Positions 1 to 15,053 of a DNA stretch of 64,000 bases are shown here, one piece after another (within the stretch, counting starts at the first letter, position 1; each line of letters begins with the position of its first letter). The notes beneath the pieces were generated by a model. That model searched no databases. It was given only the letters and a program-made list of their open reading frames with translations, and was not told the origin of the DNA. This DNA is from Pseudomonas chlororaphis (GTDB lineage: Bacteria > Pseudomonadota > Gammaproteobacteria > Pseudomonadales > Pseudomonadaceae), in assembly GCA_001023535.1 (NCBI GenBank), contig CP011020.1, positions 4,415,734 through 4,479,733 on the forward strand, given 5' to 3'. The position numbers and the translations under genes are program-made.

Positions 1-485
1 GTGACCACGTGGACCTTGGCTTCCAGGCGCACGCCGGACATGCCCAGGGGCTCGCGGACGCCTTCCTGGTTGTCGATCACGTAGTCCTGCGGCAGGGTGT
101 GCAGCACCCGCTGGTCGGCCGGGATCGCCACGGCCTGGGCCGCATCGAGCACGCGCTCAAGGTCCGCGGAGCTGACTTCGCGATCACGAATCGCGACGAT
201 GCCGTGGGAGTTCAGGCTGCGGATGTGATTGCCCGCCACGCCGACGAACGCCGAGTGGATCCGGCAACCGGCCATCAGCTGCGCTTCTTCGATGGCGCGC
301 TGGATCGATTGCACGGTGGACTCGATGTTCACCACCACGCCTTTCTTCAAACCACGGGACGGATGGGTACCGATCCCGACGATGACCAGCGTGCCGTCGT
401 CCGCGACCTCGCCTACCAGCGCTACCACCTTGGAAGTGCCGATATCCAGACCGACGATCATTTTTCCGCTTTGCACGTTTGCCAT
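1..485 (-). CDS. ftsA: Cell division protein FtsA, 5' part only (runs off left edge)
   Basis: FtsA is the actin-like ATPase that anchors FtsZ to the inner membrane and recruits later division proteins. Only the N-terminal ~161 residues lie in the window. They start MANVQSGKMIVGLDIGTSKV, which carries the phosphate-1 loop (DIGTSK) of the actin/Hsp70 fold, and continue into the 1C region. The ATG lies 15 bp after the ftsQ stop. This is the distal end of the dcw cluster; ftsZ would be expected just off the left edge. Identification is firm from the N-terminus and the position after ftsQ. Confidence 0.96.
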   Translation of the reverse strand, partial: MANVQSGKMIVGLDIGTSKVVALVGEVADDGTLVIVGIGTHPSRGLKKGVVVNIESTVQSIQRAIEEAQLMAGCRIHSAFVGVAGNHIRSLNSHGIVAIRDREVSSADLERVLDAAQAVAIPADQRVLHTLPQDYVIDNQEGVREPLGMSGVRLEAKVHVV

Positions 486-500
486 GGGTCCTGCCTCTTC

Positions 501-1367
501 TTAATTCTTCGCGACGGCGGGTTCGGCCGTCGTCGGCGCTACAGGTTCCCGCCAGCCAACAGCCAGGCCGTTGGCGTAGCGCAGATCGATGCGCGCAATG
601 TTCGTAATCTGTTCTTTGAGCGTCTTGTCATAGATGGCAATGAAGCGGCGCATCTTTTCCACCAGGTTGCCGCGACCGAGCAGCAGCTCGATGCCCGGCC
701 CCGAGCTGCCCGCGCCAGTGGTCAGGAACCAACTGCCGCGCTCACGCAACTCCAGGCGCGCGATGGAGAAGCCCAAGGGCCGCAACATCTGGCTCAACAC
801 CTGGTACTGCTGCATCACTTGCTGTTGGGCCCGCTGTGGACCGAACAGTTGTGGCAAATGTTCATAATTGGCCAGTTCCCGAGGCGTGAACGCCTGGCCC
901 TGGTTGTTCAACAGCGACTCGTCGCCCCAACGGGCCACCGGAAGCTGCTCTTCCAGGCGGATCGACACCTGGTCGGGCCACACGCGCCGGACCTCGGCAT
1001 GGGCGATCCAGGGCATCTGCTCCAGTTCCGTGCGCATGCCCGCCAGGTCGATGGTGAAGAAGCTCGACGCCACGAATGGCGCGATCCGCTGCTGCACCGC
1101 CTGCTGGCTGATGTAACTCAGGTCGCCCTGCACGTTGATCCGGGCGATCGGCCGGTCGGCATAAGGCAGCAGCCGCTGGGCCCCTTCGTACGTACCGAAC
1201 CCCAACGCCACCAGCAGTACCGGCCAGAACAGGCTCTTGAGAAAACCAAAGTTGGCTTTCGGCAAGCGCGCCGACATCGGCTCCTTGGCCACCATTCGGC
1301 TGGCACCCCGCGGCACCGGCTTGCGACCGGGTGCGGATGGCTGATGACGAAGCGATGCGCCTTGCAT
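501..1367 (-). CDS. ftsQ: Cell division protein FtsQ
   Basis: FtsQ is a bitopic inner-membrane divisome protein that links FtsA/FtsK to FtsB/FtsL. The 288-residue product has a basic cytoplasmic N-terminus of about 45 residues, one membrane segment (about 47-63, [12 protein letters not shown]), then a POTRA domain (about 75-145, with [12 protein letters not shown]) and the beta domain. Its ATG is 3 bp after the ddlB stop, so it is translationally linked. An internal Met (residue 25) is possible, but the first start fits the spacing to ddlB. The order ddlB-ftsQ-ftsA is canonical. Confidence 0.96.
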   Translation of the reverse strand: MQGASLRHQPSAPGRKPVPRGASRMVAKEPMSARLPKANFGFLKSLFWPVLLVALGFGTYEGAQRLLPYADRPIARINVQGDLSYISQQAVQQRIAPFVASSFFTIDLAGMRTELEQMPWIAHAEVRRVWPDQVSIRLEEQLPVARWGDESLLNNQGQAFTPRELANYEHLPQLFGPQRAQQQVMQQYQVLSQMLRPLGFSIARLELRERGSWFLTTGAGSSGPGIELLLGRGNLVEKMRRFIAIYDKTLKEQITNIARIDLRYANGLAVGWREPVAPTTAEPAVAKN

Positions 1368-1370
1368 GGC

Positions 1371-3785
<2,415 letters not shown>

Positions 3786-3793
<8 letters not shown>

Positions 3794-4856
3794 GGGCCAC
3801 CTCCAGGCAGGTGTCGACCACTTGGGCCGTAGCATCGGGTTTGGCCAGGCGGCGCGCGGCGCGGGCCATGTCTTCAAGTCGTTGCGGCTGCATCAAAACC
3901 TCTGTCAGGCGGGCGGCAAGATCCGCGGCGCCAGTCGTTCTTTGCGGCATCAGGAAGGCTGCGCCTTCACGGGCCAAATAATCGGCATTGCGGGTCTGGT
4001 GGTCGTCGATGGCGTGAGGCAAAGGCACCAGCATCGAGGGCAGACCGGCGGCAGCCAGTTCGCTGATGGTCAACGCGCCTGCGCGGCAGATCACCAGGTC
4101 GGCCCAGCCATAGGCTTGGGCCATGTCTTTGATGAACGGCTGCACCTGCGCCTCGACGCCAGCGGCGCGATAGCGCTCGGCAGTCACTTCATCGTGGTTT
4201 TTGCCGGCCTGGTGAAACACTTCCGGGCGCAGGTCGGGGGCGACCTGCGAGAGGGCTTCGGGCAGCAGTTTGTTCAACGGCTCTGCCCCCAGGCTTCCGC
4301 CCAGGACCAGCAAGCGCGCCTTGCGTCCAGCCAGGGCTGGGCGCGGTGTATCGAGAAACAGCTCGGTACGCACCGGATTACCGGTGGTGCGGCGGCTGCC
4401 CGACAGGGTAAAGGTGTCGGGAAACGCTTCACAGACCCGGGCGGCCAACGGCACCAGTAACCGATTGGCGGTACCGGCCACGGCGTTCTGCTCGTGAACG
4501 ATCACCGGCACGCCGGCCAGTTTGGCCGCGAGGCCACCCGGGCCGGTCACATAACCGCCAAACCCGACCACGCAGACCGGCCGCAACCGACGGATGATCG
4601 CCCGCGCCTGCCAGACCGACTTGAGCAGCATCAGCGGTGCCTTGAGCAGCGACAGCTTGCCCTTGCCCCGCAGACCGCTGGCGTTGATCCGGTGCAGCTC
4701 CAGGCCGGCGCCAGGCACCAGCTCGTTTTCGATACCCCGCGGCGTACCCAGCCAGTGCACGGTGTAGCCGCGCGCTTGGAACTCCCGGGCACAGGCCAGC
4801 GCCGGGAAGACATGCCCGCCGGTTCCGCCGGCCATGATCAGCACGTTAGCGCCCAT
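3786..4856 (-). CDS. murG: UDP-GlcNAc:lipid I N-acetylglucosaminyltransferase
   Basis: GT28 glycosyltransferase on the inner face of the membrane, converting lipid I to lipid II. 356 residues from the ATG at 4856, which overlaps ftsW's end by 11 bp. The glycine-rich donor loop [12 protein letters not shown] begins at residue 10; a second G-loop [12 protein letters not shown] and the UDP-GlcNAc-contacting segment [25 protein letters not shown] follow. The open frame extends upstream of 4856, but that stretch lies inside ftsW and was rejected. Confidence 0.97.
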
Positions 4857-6063
4857 GAGTCGGCTCCTCGGCGAAGTCGCTCTCGTGGAATTCCATCTCT
4901 TCGCTGCCCAGGTGGGTTCGACTTTCCCATTCGATGCGCAGCAACAAGCCGAGGCAGGCACAGCAGATCACCAGGGAGCTGCCGCCATAACTGAGGAACG
5001 GCAGCGTCAGACCCTTGGTCGGCAGCAGGCCGACGTTCACGCCGATGTTGATCAGGAACTGGCCGATCCACAGGAAAGACAGCCCATACGCCACGTAGGC
5101 GGCAAAAAACTGCTTGGCTTTCTCGGCCCACAAGCCGATGTACATGCCGCGCACGCAAACGAACACGAACAGCGCCACGGTGCACAGCGAACCCACCACA
5201 CCCAGCTCTTCGGCCAGCACCGAGAACACGAAGTCGGTGTGGGCTTCCGGCAGGTAGAACTGCTTCTGCACGCTGTTGCCCAGGCCCACGCCCAGCCATT
5301 CGCCACGCCCGAAGGCAATCAGTGCCTGGGTCAACTGGTAGCCGGACCCGAACTGGTCGGCCCACGGATCGGTGAAGGTAATCAGTCGCGCCATCCGATA
5401 GGGCTGCGCCTGCACCAGCACGGTCACGGCCGCCACCGCCAGCGCCACCATCAGGATGAAGCGGAACAGCCCGACGCCACCGAGGAACAGCATCGCCGCG
5501 GCCGCGCCCATCATCACCACCGTGGCGCCGAAGTCCGGCTCCATCAGCAGCAGGCCAGCCATCGGCAACAACACGATGAACGGCTTGAAGAAACCCATCC
5601 AGCTTTCGCGCACTTCTTTCTGGCGCCGCACCAGGTAACCGGCCAGGAAGATCACCACGAAGACCTTGGCGATTTCCGAGGGCTGTACGTTGAAGAAGCT
5701 GAAGCCGATCCAGCGCATCGAACCGTTGACCTCGCGGCCGATGCCCGGCACCAGCACCATCACCAACAGGCCGAAGGCGCCGAGCAGCATCATCCAGCCC
5801 AGGCGCTGCCACGTGGCGATCGGCACCATCATGGTGACCACGCAGGCACCGAGGCCGATCACCAGGTAAATCAGGTGGCGGATCATGTGATAGAGCGTGT
5901 TGCCCGATTGCACCGCGGCCACTTCCGAGGACGCCGAGGTGATCATCACCAGGCCCAGGCCCAGCAGGGCCAGGCAACCGGCGAGCATCGGGAAATCCAG
6001 GTCGATGCCACGCCCGGTGATCAGCGGCGACGGGTATGGCTTGATGACATTCATCAGGCTCAT
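4846..6063 (-). CDS. ftsW: Peptidoglycan glycosyltransferase FtsW
   Basis: SEDS-family polymerase that works with FtsI at the septum. 405 residues from the ATG at 6063, whose ATGA overlaps the murD stop; a second Met lies three codons on. About ten membrane segments alternate with loops, and the SEDS signature region near the C-terminus (NIGVNVGLLPTKGLTLPFLSYGGSS in part) is intact. The protein lies between murD and murG. The longer frame to 6186 is inside murD and was not used. Confidence 0.96.
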   Translation of the reverse strand: MSLMNVIKPYPSPLITGRGIDLDFPMLAGCLALLGLGLVMITSASSEVAAVQSGNTLYHMIRHLIYLVIGLGACVVTMMVPIATWQRLGWMMLLGAFGLLVMVLVPGIGREVNGSMRWIGFSFFNVQPSEIAKVFVVIFLAGYLVRRQKEVRESWMGFFKPFIVLLPMAGLLLMEPDFGATVVMMGAAAAMLFLGGVGLFRFILMVALAVAAVTVLVQAQPYRMARLITFTDPWADQFGSGYQLTQALIAFGRGEWLGVGLGNSVQKQFYLPEAHTDFVFSVLAEELGVVGSLCTVALFVFVCVRGMYIGLWAEKAKQFFAAYVAYGLSFLWIGQFLINIGVNVGLLPTKGLTLPFLSYGGSSLVICCACLGLLLRIEWESRTHLGSEEMEFHESDFAEEPTHGR

Positions 6064-7406
6064 GCCAAGTCCTCCGCGGCCCGGGCGAACAGCTGTCCGC
6101 GTTCTTCGTAATTCTTGAACATGTCGAAACTGGCGCAGGCCGGCGACAACAGGACGGCATCGCCGGGTTGAGCCAGGGCGCGGCATTGCTGCACCGCTTC
6201 GTCGAGGGAGGCGACGCGAACCAGCGGCACGGCGTCGCCGAGCGCCTGGGCGATCAATTCGCGGTCACGGCCCATCAGCACCACGGCGCGGCAGTTGGCC
6301 GCCACCGGGTCACGCAGGTCCTTGAAGTCGGCACCCTTGCCGTCGCCACCGGCGATCAGCACGAGCTTGCCTTCGATGTCCGCACCCAGCCCTTCGATCG
6401 CCGCCAGGGCGGCGCCGACGTTGGTGGCCTTGGAGTCGTTGTACCAGGCCACGCCATCGAGGTCGCGCACCCACTGGCAGCGGTGCTCGAGGCCGGCGAA
6501 AGTGCGCAGCGCCGAGAGCATGGCGTCGAACGGCAGGCCGACGGCGTGCCCGAGGGCCAGGGCGGCCAATGCGTTGGCCTGGTTGTGGGCGCCACGGATC
6601 TTCAGTTCGCGCACCGGCATCAGGTTCTGGAATTCGAAGGCCAGGTATTTCTCGCCGTTCTCTTCCCGCAACCCGAACCCCTTGAAATCCGGCACGCCCA
6701 GGCCGAACGACCAGCACGGCAAGCCCTCGCCCAGCAGCGGACGGGTCAGGGCATCCTGGCGGTTGAACACCACCTGCCGGGCGCCGCGGAAGATCCGGTG
6801 CTTGGCCAGGTGGTAAGCCGGCAGGCCGCTGTAGCGGTCCATGTGGTCTTCGCTGATGTTCAGCACGGTGGCCACTTCAGCGCCCAGGTGGTCGGTGGTT
6901 TCGAGCTGGAAGCTGGACAGCTCCATCACGTACAGCTCGACGTCGTCACTGAGCAGATCCAGCGCCGGTGTACCGAGGTTGCCGCCCACGGCGACCCGCT
7001 TGCCGGCCGCGGCCGCCATCTCGCCCACCAGGGTGGTGACGGTGCTTTTCGCATTGGAACCGCTGATGGCGATGATGGGCGCCTTGGCGTTGCGCGCGAA
7101 TAGTTCGATGTCGCCGGACAGCTTCACCCCACGGGCCGCAGCCGCTTGCAGGGCCGGGGTCGCCAGGGCCAGGCCGGGGCTCACGTAGAGCTCGTCGGCG
7201 CGGCACAGAAACTCGACGTCCAGGTCGCCACAACGCACGTCCACCTGCGGATAGTCACGCCGCAGCGTGGCCAGCTCAGGCGGATTTTCCCGCGTGTCGG
7301 CGACGGCAAACGACACGCCCCGGTTCGCCAGGAAGCGAACCAGGGACATGCCGCTCTTGCCGAGGCCGACAACGATGCGGAAATGGTCGGAAGCGATCAG
7401 GGACAC
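6060..7406 (-). CDS. murD: UDP-N-acetylmuramoyl-L-alanine--D-glutamate ligase
   Basis: Second Mur ligase, adding D-Glu. 448 residues, usual length. N-terminal UDP-binding Rossmann segment (IVVGLGKSGMSLVRFLANRG, 11-30), P-loop GSNAKST (116-122; other MurD proteins often have GSNGKST, and from memory the Ala form is normal in Pseudomonas), then ELSSFQLE and the C-terminal SPACASFDMFKNYEERG. Lies 5 bp after mraY and overlaps ftsW by 4 bp. Confidence 0.96.
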   Translation of the reverse strand: MSLIASDHFRIVVGLGKSGMSLVRFLANRGVSFAVADTRENPPELATLRRDYPQVDVRCGDLDVEFLCRADELYVSPGLALATPALQAAAARGVKLSGDIELFARNAKAPIIAISGSNAKSTVTTLVGEMAAAAGKRVAVGGNLGTPALDLLSDDVELYVMELSSFQLETTDHLGAEVATVLNISEDHMDRYSGLPAYHLAKHRIFRGARQVVFNRQDALTRPLLGEGLPCWSFGLGVPDFKGFGLREENGEKYLAFEFQNLMPVRELKIRGAHNQANALAALALGHAVGLPFDAMLSALRTFAGLEHRCQWVRDLDGVAWYNDSKATNVGAALAAIEGLGADIEGKLVLIAGGDGKGADFKDLRDPVAANCRAVVLMGRDRELIAQALGDAVPLVRVASLDEAVQQCRALAQPGDAVLLSPACASFDMFKNYEERGQLFARAAEDLA

Positions 7407-7411
7407 GCGTT

Positions 7412-8494
7412 CTACCTCAGTTTCAGGGTGGCAAGGCCGATCAGCACCAGAATCACGGTGATGATCCAGAAACGGACGATCACGCGCGGCTCGGGCCAGC
7501 CCTTGAGTTCAAAGTGGTGGTGAATCGGCGCCATGCGGAATACGCGGCGGCCGGTCAATTTAAACGACGCAACCTGAATGACGACTGACAGGGTTTCCAT
7601 CACGAACACGCCGCCCATGATGAACAGGACGATTTCCTGGCGGACGATGACGGCGATGGTGCCCAGGGCCGCGCCCAGCGCCAGCGCGCCGACGTCACCC
7701 ATGAAGACTTGTGCCGGGTAGGTGTTGAACCACAGGAAGCCCAGGCCGGCACCGATCAGCGCGCCGCAGAACACGATCAGCTCGCCCGCCCCCGGTACAT
7801 AAGGGATCAGCAGGTATTCGGCGAATTTCACGTTACCCGACAGGTAGCAGAAGATCCCCAACGCGCCGCCGACCATCACCGTCGGCATGATCGCCAGGCC
7901 GTCGAGGCCATCGGTGAGGTTGACCGCGTTGCTCGAACCGACGATGACCAGGTAGGTCAGCACGATGAAGCCGGCGCCCAGTGGAATGCTGTAGTCCTTG
8001 AGCATCGGCAGGATCAGGGTGGTTTCCACCGGCGAAGCAGCGGTCATATAAAGGAAGATCGCCGCGCCGAGGCCAAACACCGATTGCCAGAAATACTTCC
8101 AGCGACTGGGCAGCCCACGGGAGTTCTTCTCGATGACCTTGCGGTAGTCATCGACCCAGCCGATGGCACCGAAAAACAGGGTCACCAGCAGCACGACCCA
8201 GACATAGCGGTTCGCCAGGTCGGCCCAGAGCAGGGTACTGATGCCAATGGACGACAGGATCAGCGCGCCGCCCATGGTTGGGGTGCCGGATTTGGACAGG
8301 TGCGATTGCGGGCCGTCGTTACGCACCGACTGGCCGATCTGCAGGTTCTGCAAGGTGCGGATCATCCACGGGCCCAGGAACAGCGACAACGACAGCGCGG
8401 TCAGCACACCCAGGATCCCGCGCAGGGTCAGGTACTGGAAGACCGCGAAGCCTTTGTAGAACTGTTGCAGGTACTCCGCTAGCAGCAGCAGCAT
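7412..8494 (-). CDS. mraY: Phospho-MurNAc-pentapeptide transferase
   Basis: Integral membrane enzyme forming lipid I from UDP-MurNAc-pentapeptide and undecaprenyl phosphate. 360 residues from the ATG at 8494 ([16 protein letters not shown]), which shares one base with the murF stop (TAATG). Around ten membrane helices; the catalytic Asp-rich motif WVDDYRKV, the [10 protein letters not shown] motif and the histidine loop [12 protein letters not shown] are all present. Ordinary length and context. Confidence 0.97.
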   Translation of the reverse strand: MLLLLAEYLQQFYKGFAVFQYLTLRGILGVLTALSLSLFLGPWMIRTLQNLQIGQSVRNDGPQSHLSKSGTPTMGGALILSSIGISTLLWADLANRYVWVVLLVTLFFGAIGWVDDYRKVIEKNSRGLPSRWKYFWQSVFGLGAAIFLYMTAASPVETTLILPMLKDYSIPLGAGFIVLTYLVIVGSSNAVNLTDGLDGLAIMPTVMVGGALGIFCYLSGNVKFAEYLLIPYVPGAGELIVFCGALIGAGLGFLWFNTYPAQVFMGDVGALALGAALGTIAVIVRQEIVLFIMGGVFVMETLSVVIQVASFKLTGRRVFRMAPIHHHFELKGWPEPRVIVRFWIITVILVLIGLATLKLR

Positions 8495-9861
8495 TAATGT
8501 TTCTCCATACGGGTGCCGCACAGCGCCGCGACGATGTTTTCCATCGCAGCGCTACGCGAGCCCTTGATCAATAAGGTGGTGTTCGGATCCTGCTCCGCGC
8601 CCAGCGCCTGGATCAGCTCGGCCTGGGTGGTGAAGTGCCGGGCGTTCTCGCCAAAGGCGGCGACCGCGTGGGCCATCATCGGGCCGACGGCGTACAACGC
8701 GTCGACCTTGCCGCGGGCATAGGCCCCCACATCGTGGTGGCCCTGCTGGGCCCAATCGCCCAACTCGCCGATATCTCCCAGTACCAGCACGGTGCGACCG
8801 GTAAAACCGGCGAGGATATCCACCGCCGCGCACATGGACGTCGGGTTGGCGTTGTAGGTGTCGTCGATGACCCGCATGCCGTTGCTGGCCAACTGCGCGA
8901 CGCAACGGCCCTTGACCGGTTGCACCGCGTTCAGCCCGGCGACGATGCCTGGCAGAGACACGCCCAGGGCATGGGCCGCCGCCGCTGCGGCCAGGGCGTT
9001 GGCAATGTTATGGGTGCCGAGCAGGTTCAACTGCACCCGCTCGGCCCCGTCGGGGCTGTGCAGGTTGAACGCCGGGCAGCCGCGTGCGTCACGGTCCAGG
9101 TCGCTGGCGTAGAAATTGGCGGCGAGGTTGCTCAAGGCAAAGGTCAGCACCTTGCGTTCGCCCGCCCGGGTCTTCCAGATTTCGAAGGCCTTGTCGTCCA
9201 GGTTCAGCACGGCGATGCCATCGGCTTGCAGCCCTTCGATGATCTCACCCTTGGCCTCGACGATCTTGTCCGGCCCGCCGAACTCGCCGACGTGGGCGGT
9301 CCCGGCATTGTTCAGCACCGCCACGTGCGGCTGGGTCAGGCCCACTGTGTAGGCGATTTCGCCGAGCCGCGAAGCGCCCAGCTCGATGACCGCGGCCGTG
9401 TGCTCCGGTGCCAGCTCCAGCAGGGTCAGTGGCACGCCGAGGTCGTTGTTCAGGTTGCCCCGGGTCGCCAGCACCGGCCCACGGGTGCGCAGGATGCTGG
9501 CCAGCATTTCCTTGACCGTGGTCTTGCCGCTGGAGCCGGTGATGGCCGCGACCGGGTTGCCATACGCCGCGCGATTCAGCGCACCGAGTTGGCCCAGGGC
9601 CTGGCGCGTGTCGTCGACCAGCAACTGTGGCAGCGCGCTGTTGGTCACTTCGCGCTCGACCAGCGCCGCGACTGCACCTTTGGTCGCTACGTCGTTCAGG
9701 TAATCGTGGCCGTCGAAGCGCGGGCCGGTCAGGGCGACGAACAACTGGCCCGGCACAATGGCCCGGCTGTCGATGCTGACGCCGTTGAAGGTGGCGTCCG
9801 CGGCGATGAGGCGCGCATTCAGGGCGCTGGTCAATTCGCTGAGCGTCAGGGCCTTAAGCAT
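8494..9861 (-). CDS. murF: UDP-MurNAc-tripeptide--D-Ala-D-Ala ligase
   Basis: Adds the D-Ala-D-Ala dipeptide to complete the pentapeptide precursor. 455 residues; N-terminal substrate domain, P-loop GSSGKTT (109-115), and the central Mur-ligase motifs ([21 protein letters not shown]). Overlaps murE by 8 bp at its start and mraY by one base at its end, so translation is tightly coupled through murE-murF-mraY. Confidence 0.97.
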   Translation of the reverse strand: MLKALTLSELTSALNARLIAADATFNGVSIDSRAIVPGQLFVALTGPRFDGHDYLNDVATKGAVAALVEREVTNSALPQLLVDDTRQALGQLGALNRAAYGNPVAAITGSSGKTTVKEMLASILRTRGPVLATRGNLNNDLGVPLTLLELAPEHTAAVIELGASRLGEIAYTVGLTQPHVAVLNNAGTAHVGEFGGPDKIVEAKGEIIEGLQADGIAVLNLDDKAFEIWKTRAGERKVLTFALSNLAANFYASDLDRDARGCPAFNLHSPDGAERVQLNLLGTHNIANALAAAAAAHALGVSLPGIVAGLNAVQPVKGRCVAQLASNGMRVIDDTYNANPTSMCAAVDILAGFTGRTVLVLGDIGELGDWAQQGHHDVGAYARGKVDALYAVGPMMAHAVAAFGENARHFTTQAELIQALGAEQDPNTTLLIKGSRSAAMENIVAALCGTRMEKH

Positions 9862-11316
9862 GGGCCACCTCCCACGCGGTCAGGGCGTGATCCGCTTCCA
9901 CCAGGTCGGAGAAGGCATGGCGCACGCCGTTGATTTCCTGGTAGTCCTCGTGGCCCTTGCCGGCCAGCACGATCACGTCGTCCGCCGAAGCGCCGGCGAT
10001 CAACTGGGCGATGGCCTGGCCGCGACCGGCCACGAAGGTGACGTTATCCGCCACCGAGAATCCGGCACGGATGTCGTCGAAAATCTGCAACGGGTTTTCG
10101 GTCCGTGGGTTGTCATCGGTGACCAGCACGCCGTCGGCCAGCCGCTCGACCACTTCGGCCATCAGCGGGCGCTTGCCGCGATCGCGATCGCCGCCGCAGC
10201 CGAACAGGCACAGCAACTTGCCCTTGGCATGGGGCCGCAGGGCCATCAAAACTTTTTCCAGCGCATCGGGCGTATGGGCGTAGTCGACCACCACCAGCGG
10301 TTGCGTGCCGCCACCCAGGCGCTGCATGCGCCCGGCCGGGCCTTCGAGCTTGGGCAGGACCTTGAGGATTTCGTCCAGCGCGTAGTCCAGGCCCAGCAAG
10401 GCGCCGATGGCGGCCAGTACGTTGCTCAGGTTGAAGCGACCGAGCAAGGTGCTGCGCAAATGGTGTTCGCCCTGGGGCGTGACCAACGTGGCGCGCACGC
10501 CCTCGTCATCGAACTGGGCCTGGCGTACATAGAGGTAGGCACCCGCGTCTTCCAGGCTGTAGGTGATCAGCCGGGACTCGTGCGAGTCGGCGGCCAGTTG
10601 CCGGCCGAACGCGTCGTCGATGTTGATGACCCGGCATTTCAGGTCATTCCAGGCGAAGAGCTTGGCCTTGGCTTCGCCGTAGGCCTGCATGGTGCCGTGG
10701 TAGTCCAGGTGATCGCGGGACAGGTTGGTCAGCACGGCGACATCGAACGCCAGCGCGGTCACGCGTCCCTGATCCAGGCCATGGGAGGACACTTCCATCG
10801 CGACGGCCTTGGCACCGGCCTTCTTCAGGTCGGCCAGGGTCGCTTGCACGGCGATCGGGTTCGGCGTGGTGTGCAGGCCGCTGGCCAAGGCGCCATGGAA
10901 CCCGCTGCCCAGGGTTCCGACAATGCCGCAGTGCTGGCCGAGCAGGTCCAGGGCCTGGGCCACCAGTTGGGTCACGCTGGTCTTGCCGTTGGTGCCGGTC
11001 ACGCCAATCAGGTTCAGGTGGCGGCTCGGGTCGCCATAGAAGCGCCCGGCGATGTCCGACAGTTGGGCCGCCAGGCCCTTGACCGGAATCAGCGGGACGT
11101 CGGTGATCGGCAACACCGTCGCGCCCTGCACTTCATAGGCCACGGCCGCCGCGCCACGCTGGAGGGCGTCGGCGATATGGGCACGGCCATCGAAACGGGC
11201 GCCCGGCACCGCCAGGAACAGATCGCCGGCACGCACATTACGACTGTCCAGGGCCAGCTCGCGAATCAGCAGGTCGTGCCCGGCATGGGCAAAAATCTTG
11301 TTCAGGCTCAGGGACA

Positions 11317-11317
<1 letters not shown>
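9854..11317 (-). CDS. murE: UDP-MurNAc-L-Ala-D-Glu--meso-diaminopimelate ligase
   Basis: Third Mur ligase. 487 residues; P-loop GTNGKT (108-113) and the signature DNPRTENP that marks meso-diaminopimelate rather than lysine specificity, matching the Gram-negative cell wall. Its ATG shares one base with the ftsI stop (TGATG). No irregularities. Confidence 0.97.
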
Positions 11318-13345
<2,028 letters not shown>

Positions 13346-13349
<4 letters not shown>

Positions 13350-14293
13350 CGCAACTTCTCCGCGACACGCATGACCGCACTGCGGGCACGCGGGTTGGCC
13401 TTGAGTTCGGCTTCGGAGGCGAACTGCGCCTTGCCGTGGATCTTGATTTTCGGCACAAAGGCTTCGAAACGCACCGGCAGGTTGCGTGGCAGATTATCGG
13501 CCTCGCCCTTGGTGAGCTTGCGCATGAACAGCTTGACGATGCGATCTTCCAGGGAGTGGAAGCTGATCACCACCAGCCGGCCGCCGACTTCCAGGGCGTC
13601 GAGCGCCGCTTCGAGGCCGGCCTCGAGGTCGCCCAGTTCATTATTGACGTGAATGCGCAAACCCTGGAAAGCCCGGGTCGCCGGGTTCTTGCCCTTCTCC
13701 CAGGCTGGGTTGGCAACCTTGAGCACCTCGGCCAGATCGCCAGTGCGTTCGAAAGGCTTGATGTCGCGGCGCTCGACCACGGCACGAGCCATGCGCCCGG
13801 AGAAACGCTCTTCACCGTATTCCTTGAAGACGCGGGCGATTTCTTCTACCGAGGCGGTGTTGACGAATTCGGCGGCGCTGATGCCCCGGGACGGGTCCAT
13901 GCGCATGTCCAGCGGGCCGTCGTTGAGGAAACTGAAACCGCGCTCCGGGTCGTCCAACTGCGGCGAAGACACGCCCAGGTCGAGCAACACGCCACTGACC
14001 TTGCCGGCCAGGCCGCGCCCAGCGACCTCCGCGCCCAGCTCGGCAAAGCTGCGCTGCACAACGACAAAGCGGCCGTCTTCGGCCGCCAGCGCTTGCCCGG
14101 TGGCAATCGCTTGAGGATCTTTGTCGAATCCCAGCAGGCGACCACCCGGCCCCAGCTGGCTGAGGATCAACCGGCTGTGCCCGCCGCGACCGAACGTGCC
14201 GTCCAGATAGCAGCCATCAGGACGTACCGCGAGCGCCTCGACGGCCTCGTCAAGCAGTACGGTGATGTGGTTAAAGCCGCTATCAGTAGTCAC
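13346..14293 (-). CDS. rsmH: 16S rRNA (cytosine1402-N4)-methyltransferase
   Basis: SAM-dependent methylation of C1402 in the 16S rRNA P-site (formerly MraW). 315 residues; SAM-binding motif [10 protein letters not shown] near residue 33, inserted helical domain, then HSLEDRIVK near residue 250. Start overlaps mraZ by 4 bp, as is usual at the head of dcw clusters. RsmI, encoded nearby at 15482-16387, methylates the ribose of the same nucleotide. Confidence 0.96.
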
Positions 14294-14745
14294 AGGATCA
14301 AATCACGCAGTTCGTCAGGCATGGCGCCCGGTTGTTGAATAGCAGCAAGGTCAGCGGCAGAAACCGCATTCCAGGCATCTTCGTCCCATAGCTGGAACTT
14401 GTTCAGCTGGCCGACCAGCATCGCGCGCTTGTCCAACTTGGCGTATTCGCGCAGACGCGGTGGAACCAGGAAACGACCGCTGCCGTCGAGCTCGAGATCG
14501 ACGGCATTACCGATCAGCAAACGCTGCAGCCGGCGGTTTTCTTCACGCAGCGAAGGCAGTGCGCGCAGTTTGGTTTCGATGATTTCCCACTCATCCAGAG
14601 GGTAAACGCACAGACATGGGTCAACGGCGTCGATCGTGACGATTAATTGTCCCGAACTTCGCGAAACGAGCTCGTCACGATACCGGCTCGGCATGGCGAG
14701 ACGGCCTTTTGCATCGAGACTGATAGCGTTGGCTCCGCGAAACAC
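14290..14745 (-). CDS. mraZ: Transcriptional regulator MraZ, first gene of dcw cluster
   Basis: AbrB-like DNA-binding protein that binds repeats upstream of its own gene and represses the dcw operon (family knowledge). 151 residues with two SpoVT/AbrB repeats (begins [20 protein letters not shown]). The start is GTG, with a GGAG about 10 nt upstream. Sigma70 promoter and four CCACTT (AAGTGG on the coding strand) boxes lie immediately upstream, consistent with autoregulation. Confidence 0.96.
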   Translation of the reverse strand: MFRGANAISLDAKGRLAMPSRYRDELVSRSSGQLIVTIDAVDPCLCVYPLDEWEIIETKLRALPSLREENRRLQRLLIGNAVDLELDGSGRFLVPPRLREYAKLDKRAMLVGQLNKFQLWDEDAWNAVSAADLAAIQQPGAMPDELRDLIL

Positions 14746-14757
14746 GTCAGCGTTTCT

Positions 14758-14814
14758 CCACTTTTTGGCGTTTTACCTTCAAAAAAACCCACTTCATGCC
14801 ACTTTCCGCCACTT
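14758..14814 (-). promoter_or_regulatory. MraZ operator boxes
   Basis: Three AAGTGG motifs (plus-strand CCACTT at 14789-14794, 14799-14804, 14809-14814) are spaced exactly 10 bp apart, one helical turn, with a fourth at 14758-14763. This is the arrangement of TGGG-type repeats that MraZ binds in other proteobacteria. They lie between the -10 element and the GTG start, a repression position. Confidence 0.75.
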
Positions 14815-14820
14815 GCGCAC

Positions 14821-14850
14821 ACTATAGGAATGCGCCCACCGCACCGTCAA
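14821..14850 (-). promoter_or_regulatory. sigma70 promoter of the mraZ/dcw operon
   Basis: On the minus strand, TTGACG (14850-14845) and TATAGT (14826-14821) are separated by 18 bp. The predicted transcription start near 14814 falls within the MraZ boxes. A close match to sigma70 consensus 76 bp upstream of the mraZ start codon. Confidence 0.8.
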
Positions 14851-15053
14851 GGCACGGATTGCAGGAAAAGCCTTATAGATCGGAGATTTAGGAGCGTTTC
14901 AGAAGGGTTAACGGGAATCTGACGTAGGAATTTTCACCCCAACCCGAGCAGGCACAGGAAGCTGCGCGCACAAGTTAAAGTGATTTATTAAGAGTAAGAT
15001 TTTTTTGGTCTTAGGAATTGCGTCTGCCAGTGATTCAGGCAGGAAGGGAAAAG
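14851..15053. other. Spacer between dcw promoter and rnpB 3' end
   Basis: No gene seen. The only structure is a weak inverted repeat, CTGCC/GGCAG at about 15024-15042, followed on the minus strand after ~25 nt by an A-rich run. It is not a convincing intrinsic terminator for rnpB. Confidence 0.5.

Noticed and set aside
7050..7070. MurD P-loop reading GSNAKST instead of GSNGKST
   Set aside because: From memory Pseudomonas MurD normally carries Ala here, so it is not a defect.
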